64,000 nt of DNA from Haloferula rosea (GCF_016595525.1 NZ_JAENII010000003.1:248001-312000); one strand, 5' to 3'; numbered from the stretch's first letter, positions 34,145-43,383 are shown. Notes: a model not told the origin generated them from the letters alone. A program made the numbers and translations.

Positions 34145-34723
34145 TCAGCGTTGGAAGGTCGTGATGTCGTCCACCGTGCCCTCTTCCTGGTCCGCACCGG
34201 CGCTGTAAACCGCCACATTGCGGCCCCGGAGATTGTACTGCTTGCCACCGTAGCTGAAGCTCAGCGTGTCGTCGTAGTTGGTATTCAGCACCACGTTGAA
34301 GGGATTGCCAAACGGGTCATACATCCCTTGGGCCGAACCGCCACTGCCTGAACCGTAGTCGATGCCACCCTTCTTCGCCTTGGCTTCCTTCGCTTCGAGG
34401 AACACCACCTGGCGAGGGTTCTCACTGTCGGATCCGGTTCCTTCGTCGCCGAGCAGGATCGTCAGGAGTTGCACACCCGGACCGGCATCGGTCTGCATGT
34501 TCTCCGGCAGGTCAGGCAAGCGGTTGTATTCGCTGTAGAAGCGCTCCACCGCATCGGAGAGAGCAGCAGCGGCCACGGTGCCTTCGGTCTTGCGCGCCTT
34601 TTTCAGCGCGGCATTCACACCAGCGAAGCTCATGGCCGCAAGCACGGCCACGATGGTGATCACAACGAGGAGCTCAATCAGCGTGAAGCCGGACGGACGA
34701 CGGGTTTTATTGTCGATTTTCAT
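34145..34723 (-). CDS. Type II secretion-like major pseudopilin (GspG-like)
   Basis: 192 residues from ATG 34723. The prepilin site is SGFTLIELLVVITIVAVLAAM, canonical with Gly/Phe cleavage and Glu at position five. The globular part shows GspG-like features: the YSEYNRLPDLPENM region after the helix, GMYDPFGNPFNVVLNTNYDD and a C-terminal NVAVYSAGADQEEGTVDD, reminiscent of the calcium-binding GspG end. It is a stand-alone gene with its own promoter-like motif. It would be processed by a prepilin peptidase encoded elsewhere. A paralogue lies at 40546. Confidence 0.85.
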   Translation of the reverse strand: MKIDNKTRRPSGFTLIELLVVITIVAVLAAMSFAGVNAALKKARKTEGTVAAAALSDAVERFYSEYNRLPDLPENMQTDAGPGVQLLTILLGDEGTGSDSENPRQVVFLEAKEAKAKKGGIDYGSGSGGSAQGMYDPFGNPFNVVLNTNYDDTLSFSYGGKQYNLRGRNVAVYSAGADQEEGTVDDITTFQR

Positions 34724-34782
34724 GGTTCCAATGGATGGTTTTGCACGGCGGGTGGGCCCACGGCACCACACGTTCGATGGAC

Positions 34783-34812
34783 AAACTAAACCCGAAAATC
34801 GGGAGCCCGCAA
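34783..34812 (-). promoter_or_regulatory. Promoter-like motif before the GspG-like gene
   Basis: On the minus strand TTGCGG (34812-34807) and TAGTTT (34788-34783) are separated by 18 bases; the start codon lies 60 bases further on. Confidence 0.45.
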
Positions 34813-34921
34813 GTCCCCAGCGCCCCACAATCACCGCCAACTCGCTGCCGCCCGCGGAAAATCCCGAGGAATTGTTCCACGAAACCCACCCGAACCACCG
34901 CTAAGGCCGACGAAAGAAACC

Positions 34922-36940
34922 ATGAAACGCATTTTCATCCCGTTCGCTGCACTGGCCCTGAGCTGCGGCCCGATCTCCGCTGAAAGTTCCGCCGGAACCG
35001 ACCAGATCGACATTCGTCCCGCCATCGAACGCATGTTCCCCACCCTCGTCCGCATCCACGTGGTGATGGAAGAGGGATCCGGCGGCCGGATGAAGAAACA
35101 GCAAGGTAGTGGCAGCGGTGCCATCATCTCTGCCGATGGCTACGTCCTGACCAATCACCACGTCGCTGGCCGTGGCACCCGCTTCCTCTGCACGCTGTCC
35201 AATCGGGAAGAAGTCGACGCCACTCTCGTCGGCACCGACGCCCTGTCCGACCTCGCCGTCATCAAGCTCGACCTTTCCACCCGCCGCAATCCTGAGGAAC
35301 CACTGGCCGTCGCCACCTTCGGAGACTCGGACGCGCTTCAGGTCGGCGACGTCGTCCTCGCCATGGGCTGCCCCGGCGGGCTGTCCCAGTCGATCACCCG
35401 CGGCATCGTGGCAAACACCGCCATGATCGTCCCTCGCAATCAGATCTCCATGAAACTGGATGGCGAACGGGTCGGCGAACTCGTCCGCTGGATCGGGCAC
35501 GACGCCGTCATCTTCGGCGGCAACTCCGGTGGCCCCCTCGTGAACCTTGCCGGTGAAATCATCGGCGTGAACGAGGTCGGCATCGCCTCGCTCGGAGGCG
35601 CCATTCCGTCGAATCTCGCCAAATCCGTGGCCGCCGAACTCATCGAGCACGGTGAAATCACCCGGTCGTGGATCGGGCTCGAACCCCAACCGCTGCTCCG
35701 CCGGGGCGGCGATGGCAAGGGCGCCCTCGTCGCCGCCGTCTGGAGCGGCAGCCCCGCTGACGAAGCTGGCATCGAAGCCGGAGACTACATCACCCACTAC
35801 AATGGCGAGGAAGTCCCGGACTGCCACGCCCCGGAAGACCTCCCGGTCTTCAATGCCATGGTCCTCGAGACCGACCCGGGCACCGAGGTGACGCTCAAAG
35901 GACTGCGCCGGGGAGAAGCCAAATCGTGGACCCTCACCACCGAGCTCCGCGAACCCACCCTCGCCAAGGAATCCGAGGCCCGCAGCTGGGGACTCACCCT
36001 GCGCAACCTGACCAAGGTTTCCGCATTGGAACGCCGACGTGACGACACCCACGGCGTCCTGATCGACTCGGTGAAGAATGCCGGGCCCTCCGGACAAGGC
36101 AAACCACCACTCCGCCCGGATGACATCATTCGCAAACTGAACGGCGAAGCGATCGAAACCGTGGCCGCCTTCGAGGCATTCACCGACAGGTTCACCTCCG
36201 AACTCTCGGAGCCCGCCCCCGTCCTCGTCGAGTTCGAGCGCGGACCGGAGTCGCTTGCCACCGTCATCGAAGTCGGCCCGGAACTCGAATCGCAGCGTCC
36301 ACGCACCGCCGACAAACCATGGCTCGGCTCCACCGCCCAGGTCATCACCGATGACCTCGCCAAGGCACTCGGAGTCAAAGGAAAGCGCGGCGTCCGCCTC
36401 ACCTCGGTCGCCGACGAGTCCCCCGCCGGACGCGCCGGCCTCAAGCCGGGCGACCTCCTTCTCAAGCTCGATGGCCGCGTCATCCCTGCCCGCCGCCCGG
36501 AAGATCAGGGCGTCCTGCCCGAACTCATCCGCAGCTACCCGACGGATGCCGAGATTGAATTCGACCTCATCCGTGACGGCGAACCCATGAAGCTCACCGT
36601 CCAACTCGAAGCCCGCCCCGACCCCGACAGCGGACCGGCCGACTTCAAGGACGACCGCTTCGAATTCACCGCCAGCAGCCTTTCCGACAGCCAGCGCCGC
36701 CTCGCTTCCCTACCGGAATCCGGCGTCCTCATCGAGAAGGTCGAAGCCAATGGCTGGGCCGCACTGGGCGGCTTGATCGCCGGCGACATCGTCCTCGAAA
36801 TCAACCACGAGGCCGTCCCGTCGCTCGACAAGCTCAAGGAGACTCTGCTGAGCTTCCGCAAGTCCCAACCCCGCAGCATCGTGCTCTTCGTCCAACGCGG
36901 ACCGCGCACCCTATTCCTCGAACTCGAACCTCGTTGGTAA
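34922..36940 (+). CDS. Periplasmic HtrA/DegP-like serine protease with several PDZ domains
   Basis: 672 residues with a signal peptide (about 1-20). The trypsin-fold catalytic triad is visible as His80 (TNHHV), Asp110 (DLAVIK) and Ser202 (GNSGGP). After about residue 235 there are three to four PDZ-like modules: GSPADEAGIEAGDYITHYNG, then about 390-460, a third with SPAGRAGLKPGDLLLKLDG, and a last one with GVLIEKVEANGWAALGGLIAGD. DegP normally has two PDZ domains, so this is enlarged. It degrades or holds misfolded envelope proteins. The next gene encodes a related protein without the active site. Confidence 0.9.
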   Translation: MKRIFIPFAALALSCGPISAESSAGTDQIDIRPAIERMFPTLVRIHVVMEEGSGGRMKKQQGSGSGAIISADGYVLTNHHVAGRGTRFLCTLSNREEVDATLVGTDALSDLAVIKLDLSTRRNPEEPLAVATFGDSDALQVGDVVLAMGCPGGLSQSITRGIVANTAMIVPRNQISMKLDGERVGELVRWIGHDAVIFGGNSGGPLVNLAGEIIGVNEVGIASLGGAIPSNLAKSVAAELIEHGEITRSWIGLEPQPLLRRGGDGKGALVAAVWSGSPADEAGIEAGDYITHYNGEEVPDCHAPEDLPVFNAMVLETDPGTEVTLKGLRRGEAKSWTLTTELREPTLAKESEARSWGLTLRNLTKVSALERRRDDTHGVLIDSVKNAGPSGQGKPPLRPDDIIRKLNGEAIETVAAFEAFTDRFTSELSEPAPVLVEFERGPESLATVIEVGPELESQRPRTADKPWLGSTAQVITDDLAKALGVKGKRGVRLTSVADESPAGRAGLKPGDLLLKLDGRVIPARRPEDQGVLPELIRSYPTDAEIEFDLIRDGEPMKLTVQLEARPDPDSGPADFKDDRFEFTASSLSDSQRRLASLPESGVLIEKVEANGWAALGGLIAGDIVLEINHEAVPSLDKLKETLLSFRKSQPRSIVLFVQRGPRTLFLELEPRW

Positions 36941-36976
36941 TCCACCAACTCATCCCGACCAAGCCTCACTTTCATC

Positions 36977-37855
36977 ATGAACATCCACAGCACCATGCTC
37001 CGATTCCTCGCTCCCGCCCTCATCGCATGCGCCCCGGCGCAGGCAGCGACCGGCGAACTCCACGCCACCGCCACCCAGCTCCACGAAACCCATGCCGACT
37101 CCGTGGTCTGGCTCAATGTGATCGCCAAGACCTCCATGTCCGTCGATGGCGATGCCCCTGCCCAACTCAAGGCGCAGTTGTCCGCCCAGGACCGGGAAAC
37201 GACCACCGAGACCACCGGCACCTTCATCAGCAAGGACGGCCTCATCGTCACCGCCCTAGCCCAGCTCGATCAGTCATCCCTCGTCGACGGCCAAACCGTC
37301 AACAGCCCGATGGGCCCCATCAAGTTGAAGGCCAAGTCGGAAGTGAAGGAGATCAAGGTCATCATGCCCGATGGCACCGAAATCCCCGCCGATCTCGTCC
37401 TCAAGGACACCGATCTCGGTCTCGGATTCGTGAAGCTGCGGATGGACAGCGACGAAGCCGACGGCGTGGAAATCAAGGCCATCGACCTCGCGAACTCCGC
37501 CAAGGGATCGCTGCTCGACGACTGCATCGGCCTCGGTCGGCTCGACGATTCCATGAACCGCGAACCCTCGGTGATCACCTCCGAGATCTCCGGGATCACC
37601 ACCAAGCCACGCACCTTCTACCGCGTGAATGCCGACGCCATCGGCTCCCCCATCTTCCTCTCAAACGGCAAGCTGCTCGGCATCACCGTCGTGCGCAAAC
37701 CGGCAGGAAACCTGAGTGGTTCAAACACCAAGCTCACCCCGGTCGTTCTCCCCGCAGCCGACGTGGCCAAGATCGCCGAACAGGCAAAGGACGCTGAACC
37801 CGAGATCCCTTCCGAAGCGGAAGAGCCGGAAGAGGAGGCCGCGGCAGAAGAGTAA
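36977..37855 (+). CDS. Exported trypsin-fold pseudoprotease next to HtrA
   Basis: 292 residues with a signal peptide (about 1-23). The chain follows the HtrA protease domain: TGTFISKDGLIVTALAQL aligns with GSGFIISKDGYIVTNNHVV, TDLGLGFVKL with the Asp strand, and DAIGSPIFLSNGKLLGI with GNSGGPLVNLAGEIIGV. The catalytic His becomes Ala95 and the Ser becomes Ile222, so it cannot be a serine protease. The C-terminus is a low-complexity acidic tail (EIPSEAEEPEEEAAAEE). It is 36 bases downstream of the active protease and probably regulates it or binds its substrates. Confidence 0.75.
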   Translation: MNIHSTMLRFLAPALIACAPAQAATGELHATATQLHETHADSVVWLNVIAKTSMSVDGDAPAQLKAQLSAQDRETTTETTGTFISKDGLIVTALAQLDQSSLVDGQTVNSPMGPIKLKAKSEVKEIKVIMPDGTEIPADLVLKDTDLGLGFVKLRMDSDEADGVEIKAIDLANSAKGSLLDDCIGLGRLDDSMNREPSVITSEISGITTKPRTFYRVNADAIGSPIFLSNGKLLGITVVRKPAGNLSGSNTKLTPVVLPAADVAKIAEQAKDAEPEIPSEAEEPEEEAAAEE

Positions 37856-37878
37856 GCCACACCACCAATTCACTCACC

Positions 37879-37914
37879 GGCCCCACCTCCCACCGCGGGA
37901 TGTGGGGCCTTTTC
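37879..37914 (+). terminator. Rho-independent terminator behind the htrA-pseudoprotease pair
   Basis: GGCCCCAC (37879-37886) pairs with GTGGGGCC (37902-37909), followed by TTTT. Confidence 0.85.
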
Positions 37915-37962
37915 GTGTCAGGGTTCCGGGAAAACCGTCGCATCGCACGCTCGACTTCCGCC

Positions 37963-37990
37963 TTGCAGTTCCCCGGAGACCCGCTAGCTT
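37963..37990 (+). promoter_or_regulatory. Promoter-like motif before rnr
   Basis: TTGCAG (37963-37968) and TAGCTT (37985-37990), 16 bases apart; the start codon is 177 bases further downstream. Confidence 0.4.
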
Positions 37991-38167
37991 GCCGCCAGTT
38001 CAGCCGATGCCAGAGCGTCTAGCAGACGATCCAGTCCGGCTCTTCCCATGGACCCAAGTGTGTCCGTCCACGCCTCCCTTTGGCGTTACCGAACCCGGTC
38101 GATTTCCGGTCTTCGCATGGACTTTCATTTGCGTTGTCCCCTTACCCACAATTCATCATCATTTGAT

Positions 38168-40525
38168 ATGCCATCCGCATCCCTGCGTGACCGTTTGCTC
38201 AAACTCATGAGCCAACCGGACTACACGTCCCTCAACAAGTCCGAGCTCGCACGCCGACTGGAGATCCCATCCAACGACCGTCCCAAGCTCCGGAAAACCC
38301 TCCAACAACTCGAAGAAGAAGGACTCATCGTCGCCGGCAGGAAAGGCCGCTACGAATCCACCGAAACCGAAGCCGGCCAGCTCCGCGGCTCCATCAAGTT
38401 CCAACCGAACGGACACGCCTGGTTCTTCCCCGATGCCGCCAACCCCGAAAACGTCGCCACCGGCCACGACCTCGAGAAACTGTCGCGCATCTTCACACCG
38501 CGACGGGATACCGGCAATGCGCTCGACGGCGACCGCGTCCTCGTCTCGCTGCGCGAACCCAAGATCAGCCCGAATCAATTCCGCCGCAACCGCCAGACCG
38601 GCGGCATCCCCGAAGACGAAGAACCGGAAACCCACGCCATCGTCGAAAAGATCCTCGAGCGACGCTCCGGGAAACTCGTCGGCATCTATCAGGGCGGCGG
38701 GAAGAAGGGCTGGGTGAAGGCCGACGACTCCGCCTACGAGGGAAGCATCGAGCTCATCGGTGACAGCACCGCCCGGCAGGGCCAGATCGTCGTCGTCCAG
38801 ATCGAGAACTGGCAGCACAAGACGCCCCATGGCCGCGTGATCGAAGTCCTCGGCTGGCCCGGAGACGCCGGCGTGGACATCATGTCCATCATTCACCGCA
38901 ACGGCATCCGCACGTCCTTCCCCGATGACGTCCTCGATGCCGCCCGCGCGATCCCCGACGAAGTCGACCCGGAGGAAGTCAAGAAGCGCGAGGACTGGCG
39001 GGACCGACTGGTCATCACCATCGACCCCGCCGACGCCAAGGACCACGACGACGCCATCTGGGTCGAGAAGACCAAGAACGGATGGAAGCTCGCCGTGCAC
39101 ATCGCCGACGTCTCTCACTACGTCAAACCTCGTACTCCACTCGACGTCGAAGCCGCCAAGCGGGGCAACTCGACCTACCTCGTCGACCGCGTCATCCCGA
39201 TGCTCCCCGTCGAGCTTTCGAACGGACTCTGTTCGCTCAAGCCCGACGTCGACCGCCTGACCAAGTGCGCCGTGATGGAAGTGAACCGTCAGGGCAAGGT
39301 CATCAAGAGCCGGTTCTGCAATGCCGTGATCCACTCGCAGGCCAAGCTTTCCTACGAACAGGCACAAACCATCCTCGATGGAGGCAAGCCCCCGAAGGGA
39401 TCCTATCCCGGACTCGAGGAGATGGTGCGCGAAGCCTGGAACATGGCATCGAAGGTCCGCGCCCGCCGGTTCAAGGATGGAGCCCTGGATCTGGAAATGA
39501 AGGAGATCCGCGTGAAGCTCGGCGAGGACGGCCGTGCCAGCCACATCGAGAATGTCGAGCACACCGCCAGCCACCAGCTCATCGAGGAATGCATGCTGCT
39601 CGCCAATGAGAACGTCGCGCGCATCCTGAAACTCCGCAACAAGCCCGCCATCTACCGCATCCACGAGGACCCCGACTTCGGCCGCCTCCAGGACTACGGC
39701 GAGACCGCCGCGGCTTTCGGCTACGACTTCGGCGACCTCACCAACAAGGCACACATCCAGAAACTTCTCGATGCGGCCAAGGGCAAGCCCGACGAACACG
39801 CGATCAAGGTCGGCCTGCTGAAATCCCTCAAGCGCGCCGCCTACTCGCCCGACCCACTCGGACACTACGGCCTGTCGAAGGGCGACTACTGCCACTTCAC
39901 CTCACCGATCCGCCGCTACGCGGACCTGGTGGTGCACCGTGCCCTCCAACCCTTCCTCGACAACCCGCCGAAGCAGGCCGACCGGAATCCCTCGCAGGCC
40001 GAACTCACCGAGCTCGCCCGCCACATTTCCGATACCGAGCGCGCTTCATCCGATGCCGAGAACGAATCGAAGCAGATCAAGCTGCTGGAGTATTTGGAAG
40101 ACACCATCAAATCCGACAAGGCCGTGGTCTTCGAAGGACTCATCACGGAAGTCCGGGCCATGGGGCTCATGGTCGAGGCCACGGACATCTCCACCCGCGG
40201 AGTCATCAAGCGCGAGGACCTTCCCGGCGGCGGACCATGGCGCTTCGAAGCCAGCCAAGCACGCCTGACCGGACCGGGTGGCCGCCAGTATCAGATGGGA
40301 CAGCGGATCAAGATGGAGGTTGCCAACATCAATCACGAACGACGCTTCGTCGACTTCTGCATCGCCGGCGAAAAACGCACCAGCTCACCGAAGGACGACC
40401 GCCGACCACGTGGCAGACGATCGGAAAAGCCATCCGGCAGGACGACAAGCAAAGGCGCCAAGAAAAAGACCGCGAGCAAGCGCACCGGAACGCGCAAGAA
40501 CAGCAGCCGTAGGCGCCGAAGCTGA
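38168..40525 (+). CDS. rnr: Ribonuclease R
   Basis: 785 residues from ATG 38168, which gives MPSASLRDRLLKLM and a winged-helix domain. Order of domains: N-terminal helix-turn-helix, two cold-shock-like domains, the RNB exonuclease core with the metal site in DPADAKDHDDAIWV and the HIADVSHYV strand, a later CHFTSPIRRYADLVVHR, then an S1 domain and a Lys/Arg tail (KGAKKKTASKRTGTRKNSSRRRRS region). RNase R is a processive 3'-5' exoribonuclease that degrades structured RNA. The tail is typical and helps RNA binding. The gene runs alone; it converges with a pseudopilin gene. Confidence 0.95.
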   Translation: MPSASLRDRLLKLMSQPDYTSLNKSELARRLEIPSNDRPKLRKTLQQLEEEGLIVAGRKGRYESTETEAGQLRGSIKFQPNGHAWFFPDAANPENVATGHDLEKLSRIFTPRRDTGNALDGDRVLVSLREPKISPNQFRRNRQTGGIPEDEEPETHAIVEKILERRSGKLVGIYQGGGKKGWVKADDSAYEGSIELIGDSTARQGQIVVVQIENWQHKTPHGRVIEVLGWPGDAGVDIMSIIHRNGIRTSFPDDVLDAARAIPDEVDPEEVKKREDWRDRLVITIDPADAKDHDDAIWVEKTKNGWKLAVHIADVSHYVKPRTPLDVEAAKRGNSTYLVDRVIPMLPVELSNGLCSLKPDVDRLTKCAVMEVNRQGKVIKSRFCNAVIHSQAKLSYEQAQTILDGGKPPKGSYPGLEEMVREAWNMASKVRARRFKDGALDLEMKEIRVKLGEDGRASHIENVEHTASHQLIEECMLLANENVARILKLRNKPAIYRIHEDPDFGRLQDYGETAAAFGYDFGDLTNKAHIQKLLDAAKGKPDEHAIKVGLLKSLKRAAYSPDPLGHYGLSKGDYCHFTSPIRRYADLVVHRALQPFLDNPPKQADRNPSQAELTELARHISDTERASSDAENESKQIKLLEYLEDTIKSDKAVVFEGLITEVRAMGLMVEATDISTRGVIKREDLPGGGPWRFEASQARLTGPGGRQYQMGQRIKMEVANINHERRFVDFCIAGEKRTSSPKDDRRPRGRRSEKPSGRTTSKGAKKKTASKRTGTRKNSSRRRRS

Positions 40526-40545
40526 GCGCCCGCTCCGCTCGGCCT

Positions 40546-41109
40546 TTACCAGGAGATCAAATCATCCTTCGTCCCCAACTTCCCGTCCTCACCAGCGGCG
40601 AAGACGGCGGCGAATCTCCCACGCAATCGCACCTTGGTCCCCGCGTGCTCGAATTCGAACACGTCGGTGTAACCCGTATTCACCACCACTTGAAACGGGC
40701 GACCCTGCGAATCAAACATGCCCTTGATGTCATCTGAATCACCAGAGGCATACGCAACTCCACCTCGATCCCCCTTGGCCTCCCTCACCGCCAGAAACAC
40801 GATGTCCCTTGGGTTCTGCGGTTTTGACCCGGCCGGCTCGTCCGCCAGCAGGATGCGAAGCAAGGCAATCCCGGATTCCGAATCCGATTCCAGCGTGGCC
40901 GGGACCTTCGGGAGCTGACTGTATTCACCATAAAAATTCTCGATGGCTGTCGCCAAGGCATTCACATGGACCGCATCCCTTGTCTGATCCGCGTTTCCAA
41001 GCTGCTGCCCTCCCTTGAAAAGCACCACCGCGCTTGCAAGGAGAATGGCGACGACGAGCAGCGTCAGCCCGCTGCGCTTCCGTTTGATCGCGCTCTCCTG
41101 ATGATACAT
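40546..41109 (-). CDS. Pseudopilin-like protein lacking the canonical prepilin glutamate
   Basis: 187 residues from ATG 41109. It is a paralogue of the GspG-like protein at 34145: FYGEYSQLPKVPATL matches FYSEYNRLPDLPENM, and MFDSQGRPFQVVVNTGYTD matches MYDPFGNPFNVVLNTNYDD. The leader reads KRKRSGLTLLVVAILLASAVVLF, so the Gly is kept but Glu at position five is Val and the cleavage consensus is weak. It may be an inner-membrane-anchored or specialised minor subunit. No catalytic site. Confidence 0.75.
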   Translation of the reverse strand: MYHQESAIKRKRSGLTLLVVAILLASAVVLFKGGQQLGNADQTRDAVHVNALATAIENFYGEYSQLPKVPATLESDSESGIALLRILLADEPAGSKPQNPRDIVFLAVREAKGDRGGVAYASGDSDDIKGMFDSQGRPFQVVVNTGYTDVFEFEHAGTKVRLRGRFAAVFAAGEDGKLGTKDDLISW

Positions 41110-41267
41110 CGTCCTGTCTCTACCAGACTCCGGTGCCCGCCACAACATGGCAGTGCTTCCACCAGACACCCGGCACCTCTGCCATTTCACGGGGATCTCC
41201 CCGCCAATGGGAACAATTCCCACCATTTCCTTGAAACTTCGGCCCGTTCCCTCCGTTCTCTCCGCCG

Positions 41268-42287
41268 ATGAAATCCACGCTTTTCCTCAGCCTTCTTCCC
41301 GCGCTCGTGCTCGCCCACCCCGACCACGACACCCAACCCGGCGACGCACCGCAAACCGCGCTGCGCACCGGCAATGGCGCGTGGACCTACGAAGCCGTCC
41401 CCAACTGGGATGACCTTCCCGACGACAAGAACGTCGGCCCGACCCACGGCGGCGTGGTCGTCGACAACAAATCCGGCCTGATCTACGCCTCGACCGATGC
41501 CGATCACGGCATCCTCGTCTATCAACCCGACGGCACCCTGGAAAAATCCATTGCTCCGGAGTGCAAGGGCTTCCACGCCATGGACATCGCCGAGGAAGAC
41601 GGAAAGACCGTCCTCTACGGCGCTCAGCTCGCCGGCCCGAACCCACTGCGCGTCTGCAAGATCGACACCGACGGCAAGCTCCTCCTCGAGATTTCCGCCA
41701 AGACCACCCCCGACCTCAAGGGCGGGTGGAAAGGCCTGACCAGCGTGGCCGTCGCTCCGGACGGCTCGATCTTCTGCTCGATGGGCTACGGTGCCCAGTT
41801 CATCCACAAATTCGACGCCTCCGGAAAGCACCTCAAGAGCTTCGGCGGACGCGGCAAGGGCGAACAGGTCCTCACCAACACCAGCCACGGACTCAAGGTC
41901 GACCTGCGATACGACCAGCCCCGCCTGCTCGTCTGCGACCGCGAGAACCGACGCCTCTTCCACACCGACCTGGAAGGAAACTGGATCGGCGAGTATGCCA
42001 CTAACCTGCGCCGCCCGTGTGCCGTCTCCATCCTCGGCGACGTCTGCGCCGTGGCAGAACTTGAGGCCCGCGTCACCATCATCGGCAAGAACGGTGCTCC
42101 CCTCGCCTTCCTCGGCGACAACCCGGACCGCAAGCAGTGGGCGAAGTTCCCCATCGAGCCGAAGGACATGACCCCGGCCATCTTCACCGCCCCCCACGGA
42201 CTCTCCTTCGACAAGGACGGCAACCTCTACGTCGAGGACTGGAACAAGACCGGCCGCGTCACCAAATTGAAGAAAATCACCCCCTGA
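41268..42287 (+). CDS. Secreted beta-propeller (NHL/6-bladed) protein
   Basis: 339 residues with a signal peptide (MKSTLFLSLLPALVLA). Six similar blades carry G-G-x-V-V-D, S-V-A-V-A-P-D-G and H-G-L-S-F-D-K-D-G-N-L-Y-V-E-D-W type strands. The shape is that of NHL-repeat proteins such as peptidyl-alpha-hydroxyglycine lyase or lactonase-like propellers. Planctomycetes and Verrucomicrobia encode many of these extracellular propellers, mostly of unknown substrate. It is a single gene, no operon partner. Confidence 0.8.
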   Translation: MKSTLFLSLLPALVLAHPDHDTQPGDAPQTALRTGNGAWTYEAVPNWDDLPDDKNVGPTHGGVVVDNKSGLIYASTDADHGILVYQPDGTLEKSIAPECKGFHAMDIAEEDGKTVLYGAQLAGPNPLRVCKIDTDGKLLLEISAKTTPDLKGGWKGLTSVAVAPDGSIFCSMGYGAQFIHKFDASGKHLKSFGGRGKGEQVLTNTSHGLKVDLRYDQPRLLVCDRENRRLFHTDLEGNWIGEYATNLRRPCAVSILGDVCAVAELEARVTIIGKNGAPLAFLGDNPDRKQWAKFPIEPKDMTPAIFTAPHGLSFDKDGNLYVEDWNKTGRVTKLKKITP

Positions 42288-42325
42288 TCCCGGCTTTCCC
42301 CACCCGAAAGATTACCAAATCAGGA

Positions 42326-42355
42326 TTCGTCATTCCCCGAATTCACCCCTAGCGT
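42326..42355 (+). promoter_or_regulatory. Weak promoter-like motif before the FKBP gene
   Basis: TAGCGT (42350-42355) lies nine bases before the start codon, with TTCGTC (42326-42331) 18 bases further up. The -10-like half fits the recurring motif, the -35-like half is poor. Confidence 0.25.
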
Positions 42356-42364
42356 CCCCGCGAC

Positions 42365-43231
42365 ATGAAACGACACACCATCCCCGGCGCCCTGGCCCTG
42401 AGCCTCGCCGCATCGCTTTCTGCGGCAGCCCAAGAGGGTTCCGCCGAGGAAAAACCGGCGGCCAAGGCGGTCACACCTCCGATCGAGGTCCCCGCTGCTC
42501 CAGCCGAGCCAGCCGCCCCAGCACCCGATCCTGCCAAAACCAAGACCGACTCGTCCTACGGACTCGGTTACCGCACCGGCGGTGAATTCGGTCAGCGCTA
42601 CGGCAACTTCGGCGTCACCGCAGACGACCTCGAGATCGAGACCTTCATCAAGGGCTTCATGGACGGCTTCAAGGGTGAGGACCCGACCGTCTCCGAAGAA
42701 GCCCTCGGTGCCGCCATGCAGGCACTCGGTGACATGCTCCAGAAGCGCGAAGAGGAACTGGCTGCCGCCAACCTCAAGAGCGGAGAGGAATTTCTCAAGG
42801 CGAACTCCGAGAAGGAAGGCATCGTTACCACCGAGAGCGGTCTGCAGTACCAGATCCTCGAAAAGGGCGGCGAAGAAAAATACGTCGAACCCAAGGAAGG
42901 CGAACCTTCCAAGCAGTTCCTCGTGAACTACAAGGGAACCCTCATCGACGGCACCGAGTTTGATGCTTCGCCCGAAGGTCAGCCGGTCCCCATGGACCTC
43001 AACGTCATCGACGGCTTCAAGGAAGCCCTCTCCATGATGCCGGTGGGCGCCAAGTGGAAGCTCTTCATCCCCAGCAAGCTCGCTTACGGAGAACAGCGTC
43101 GTTCCGCCGAGATCGGTCCGAACACCGCCCTCGTCTTCGAACTTGAGCTGACCAAGATCCAGGATGCTCCCGCCCCACCGGCTGGCGGCATGCCGTTCCC
43201 GATGCCCCAGGGCAATCCACACGGTCAGTAA
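42365..43231 (+). CDS. Exported FKBP-type peptidyl-prolyl cis-trans isomerase
   Basis: 288 residues with a signal peptide and a Pro/Ala-rich linker (about 22-58). The N-terminal dimerisation domain (SSYGLGYRTGGEFGQ to about 150) resembles FkpA/Mip. The FKBP fold follows at about 165-262, with LVNYKGTLIDGTEFDAS, GFKEALSMMPVGAKWKLFIPSKLAYGEQ and NTALVFELELTKI. It speeds proline isomerisation during folding of exported proteins in the periplasm. The tail is Pro/Met-rich. A strong terminator follows. Confidence 0.93.
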   Translation: MKRHTIPGALALSLAASLSAAAQEGSAEEKPAAKAVTPPIEVPAAPAEPAAPAPDPAKTKTDSSYGLGYRTGGEFGQRYGNFGVTADDLEIETFIKGFMDGFKGEDPTVSEEALGAAMQALGDMLQKREEELAAANLKSGEEFLKANSEKEGIVTTESGLQYQILEKGGEEKYVEPKEGEPSKQFLVNYKGTLIDGTEFDASPEGQPVPMDLNVIDGFKEALSMMPVGAKWKLFIPSKLAYGEQRRSAEIGPNTALVFELELTKIQDAPAPPAGGMPFPMPQGNPHGQ

Positions 43232-43255
43232 GCAACCTGACTCATCCTCATTCCA

Positions 43256-43290
43256 CGGCCGATTGCCCCCTGCGGGCAGTCGGCCGTTTT
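43256..43290 (+). terminator. Rho-independent terminator behind the FKBP gene
   Basis: CGGCCGATTGCCC pairs with GGGCAGTCGGCCG around CCTGC, followed by TTTT at 43287-43290; one internal mismatch. Confidence 0.9.
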
Positions 43291-43383
43291 GCATGTACCC
43301 CACTCCGCATTCCTTCGCAAAAAGAGCGCATGAGTTAGAGTTCACTTGGGAACCGCAGATCGATGTGATGGCATGCAAGCGTC

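Larger units (their letters stand above)
37856..38167. other. 312-base spacer between the pseudoprotease and rnr
   Basis: Contains a strong terminator (37879-37914) and a promoter-like motif (37963-37990). The remaining bases, about 38000-38167, form a long leader before rnr without a clear structure. An in-frame ATG at 38048 exists but the sequence after it does not look like RNase R. Confidence 0.6.

Noticed and set aside
38159-39895. Long minus-strand reading frame (578 codons) inside rnr
   Set aside because: Composition is rich in Val, Gly, Asp and Leu as expected for the reverse of a GC-biased gene, it lies entirely inside a clear RNase R gene, and it matches no family.
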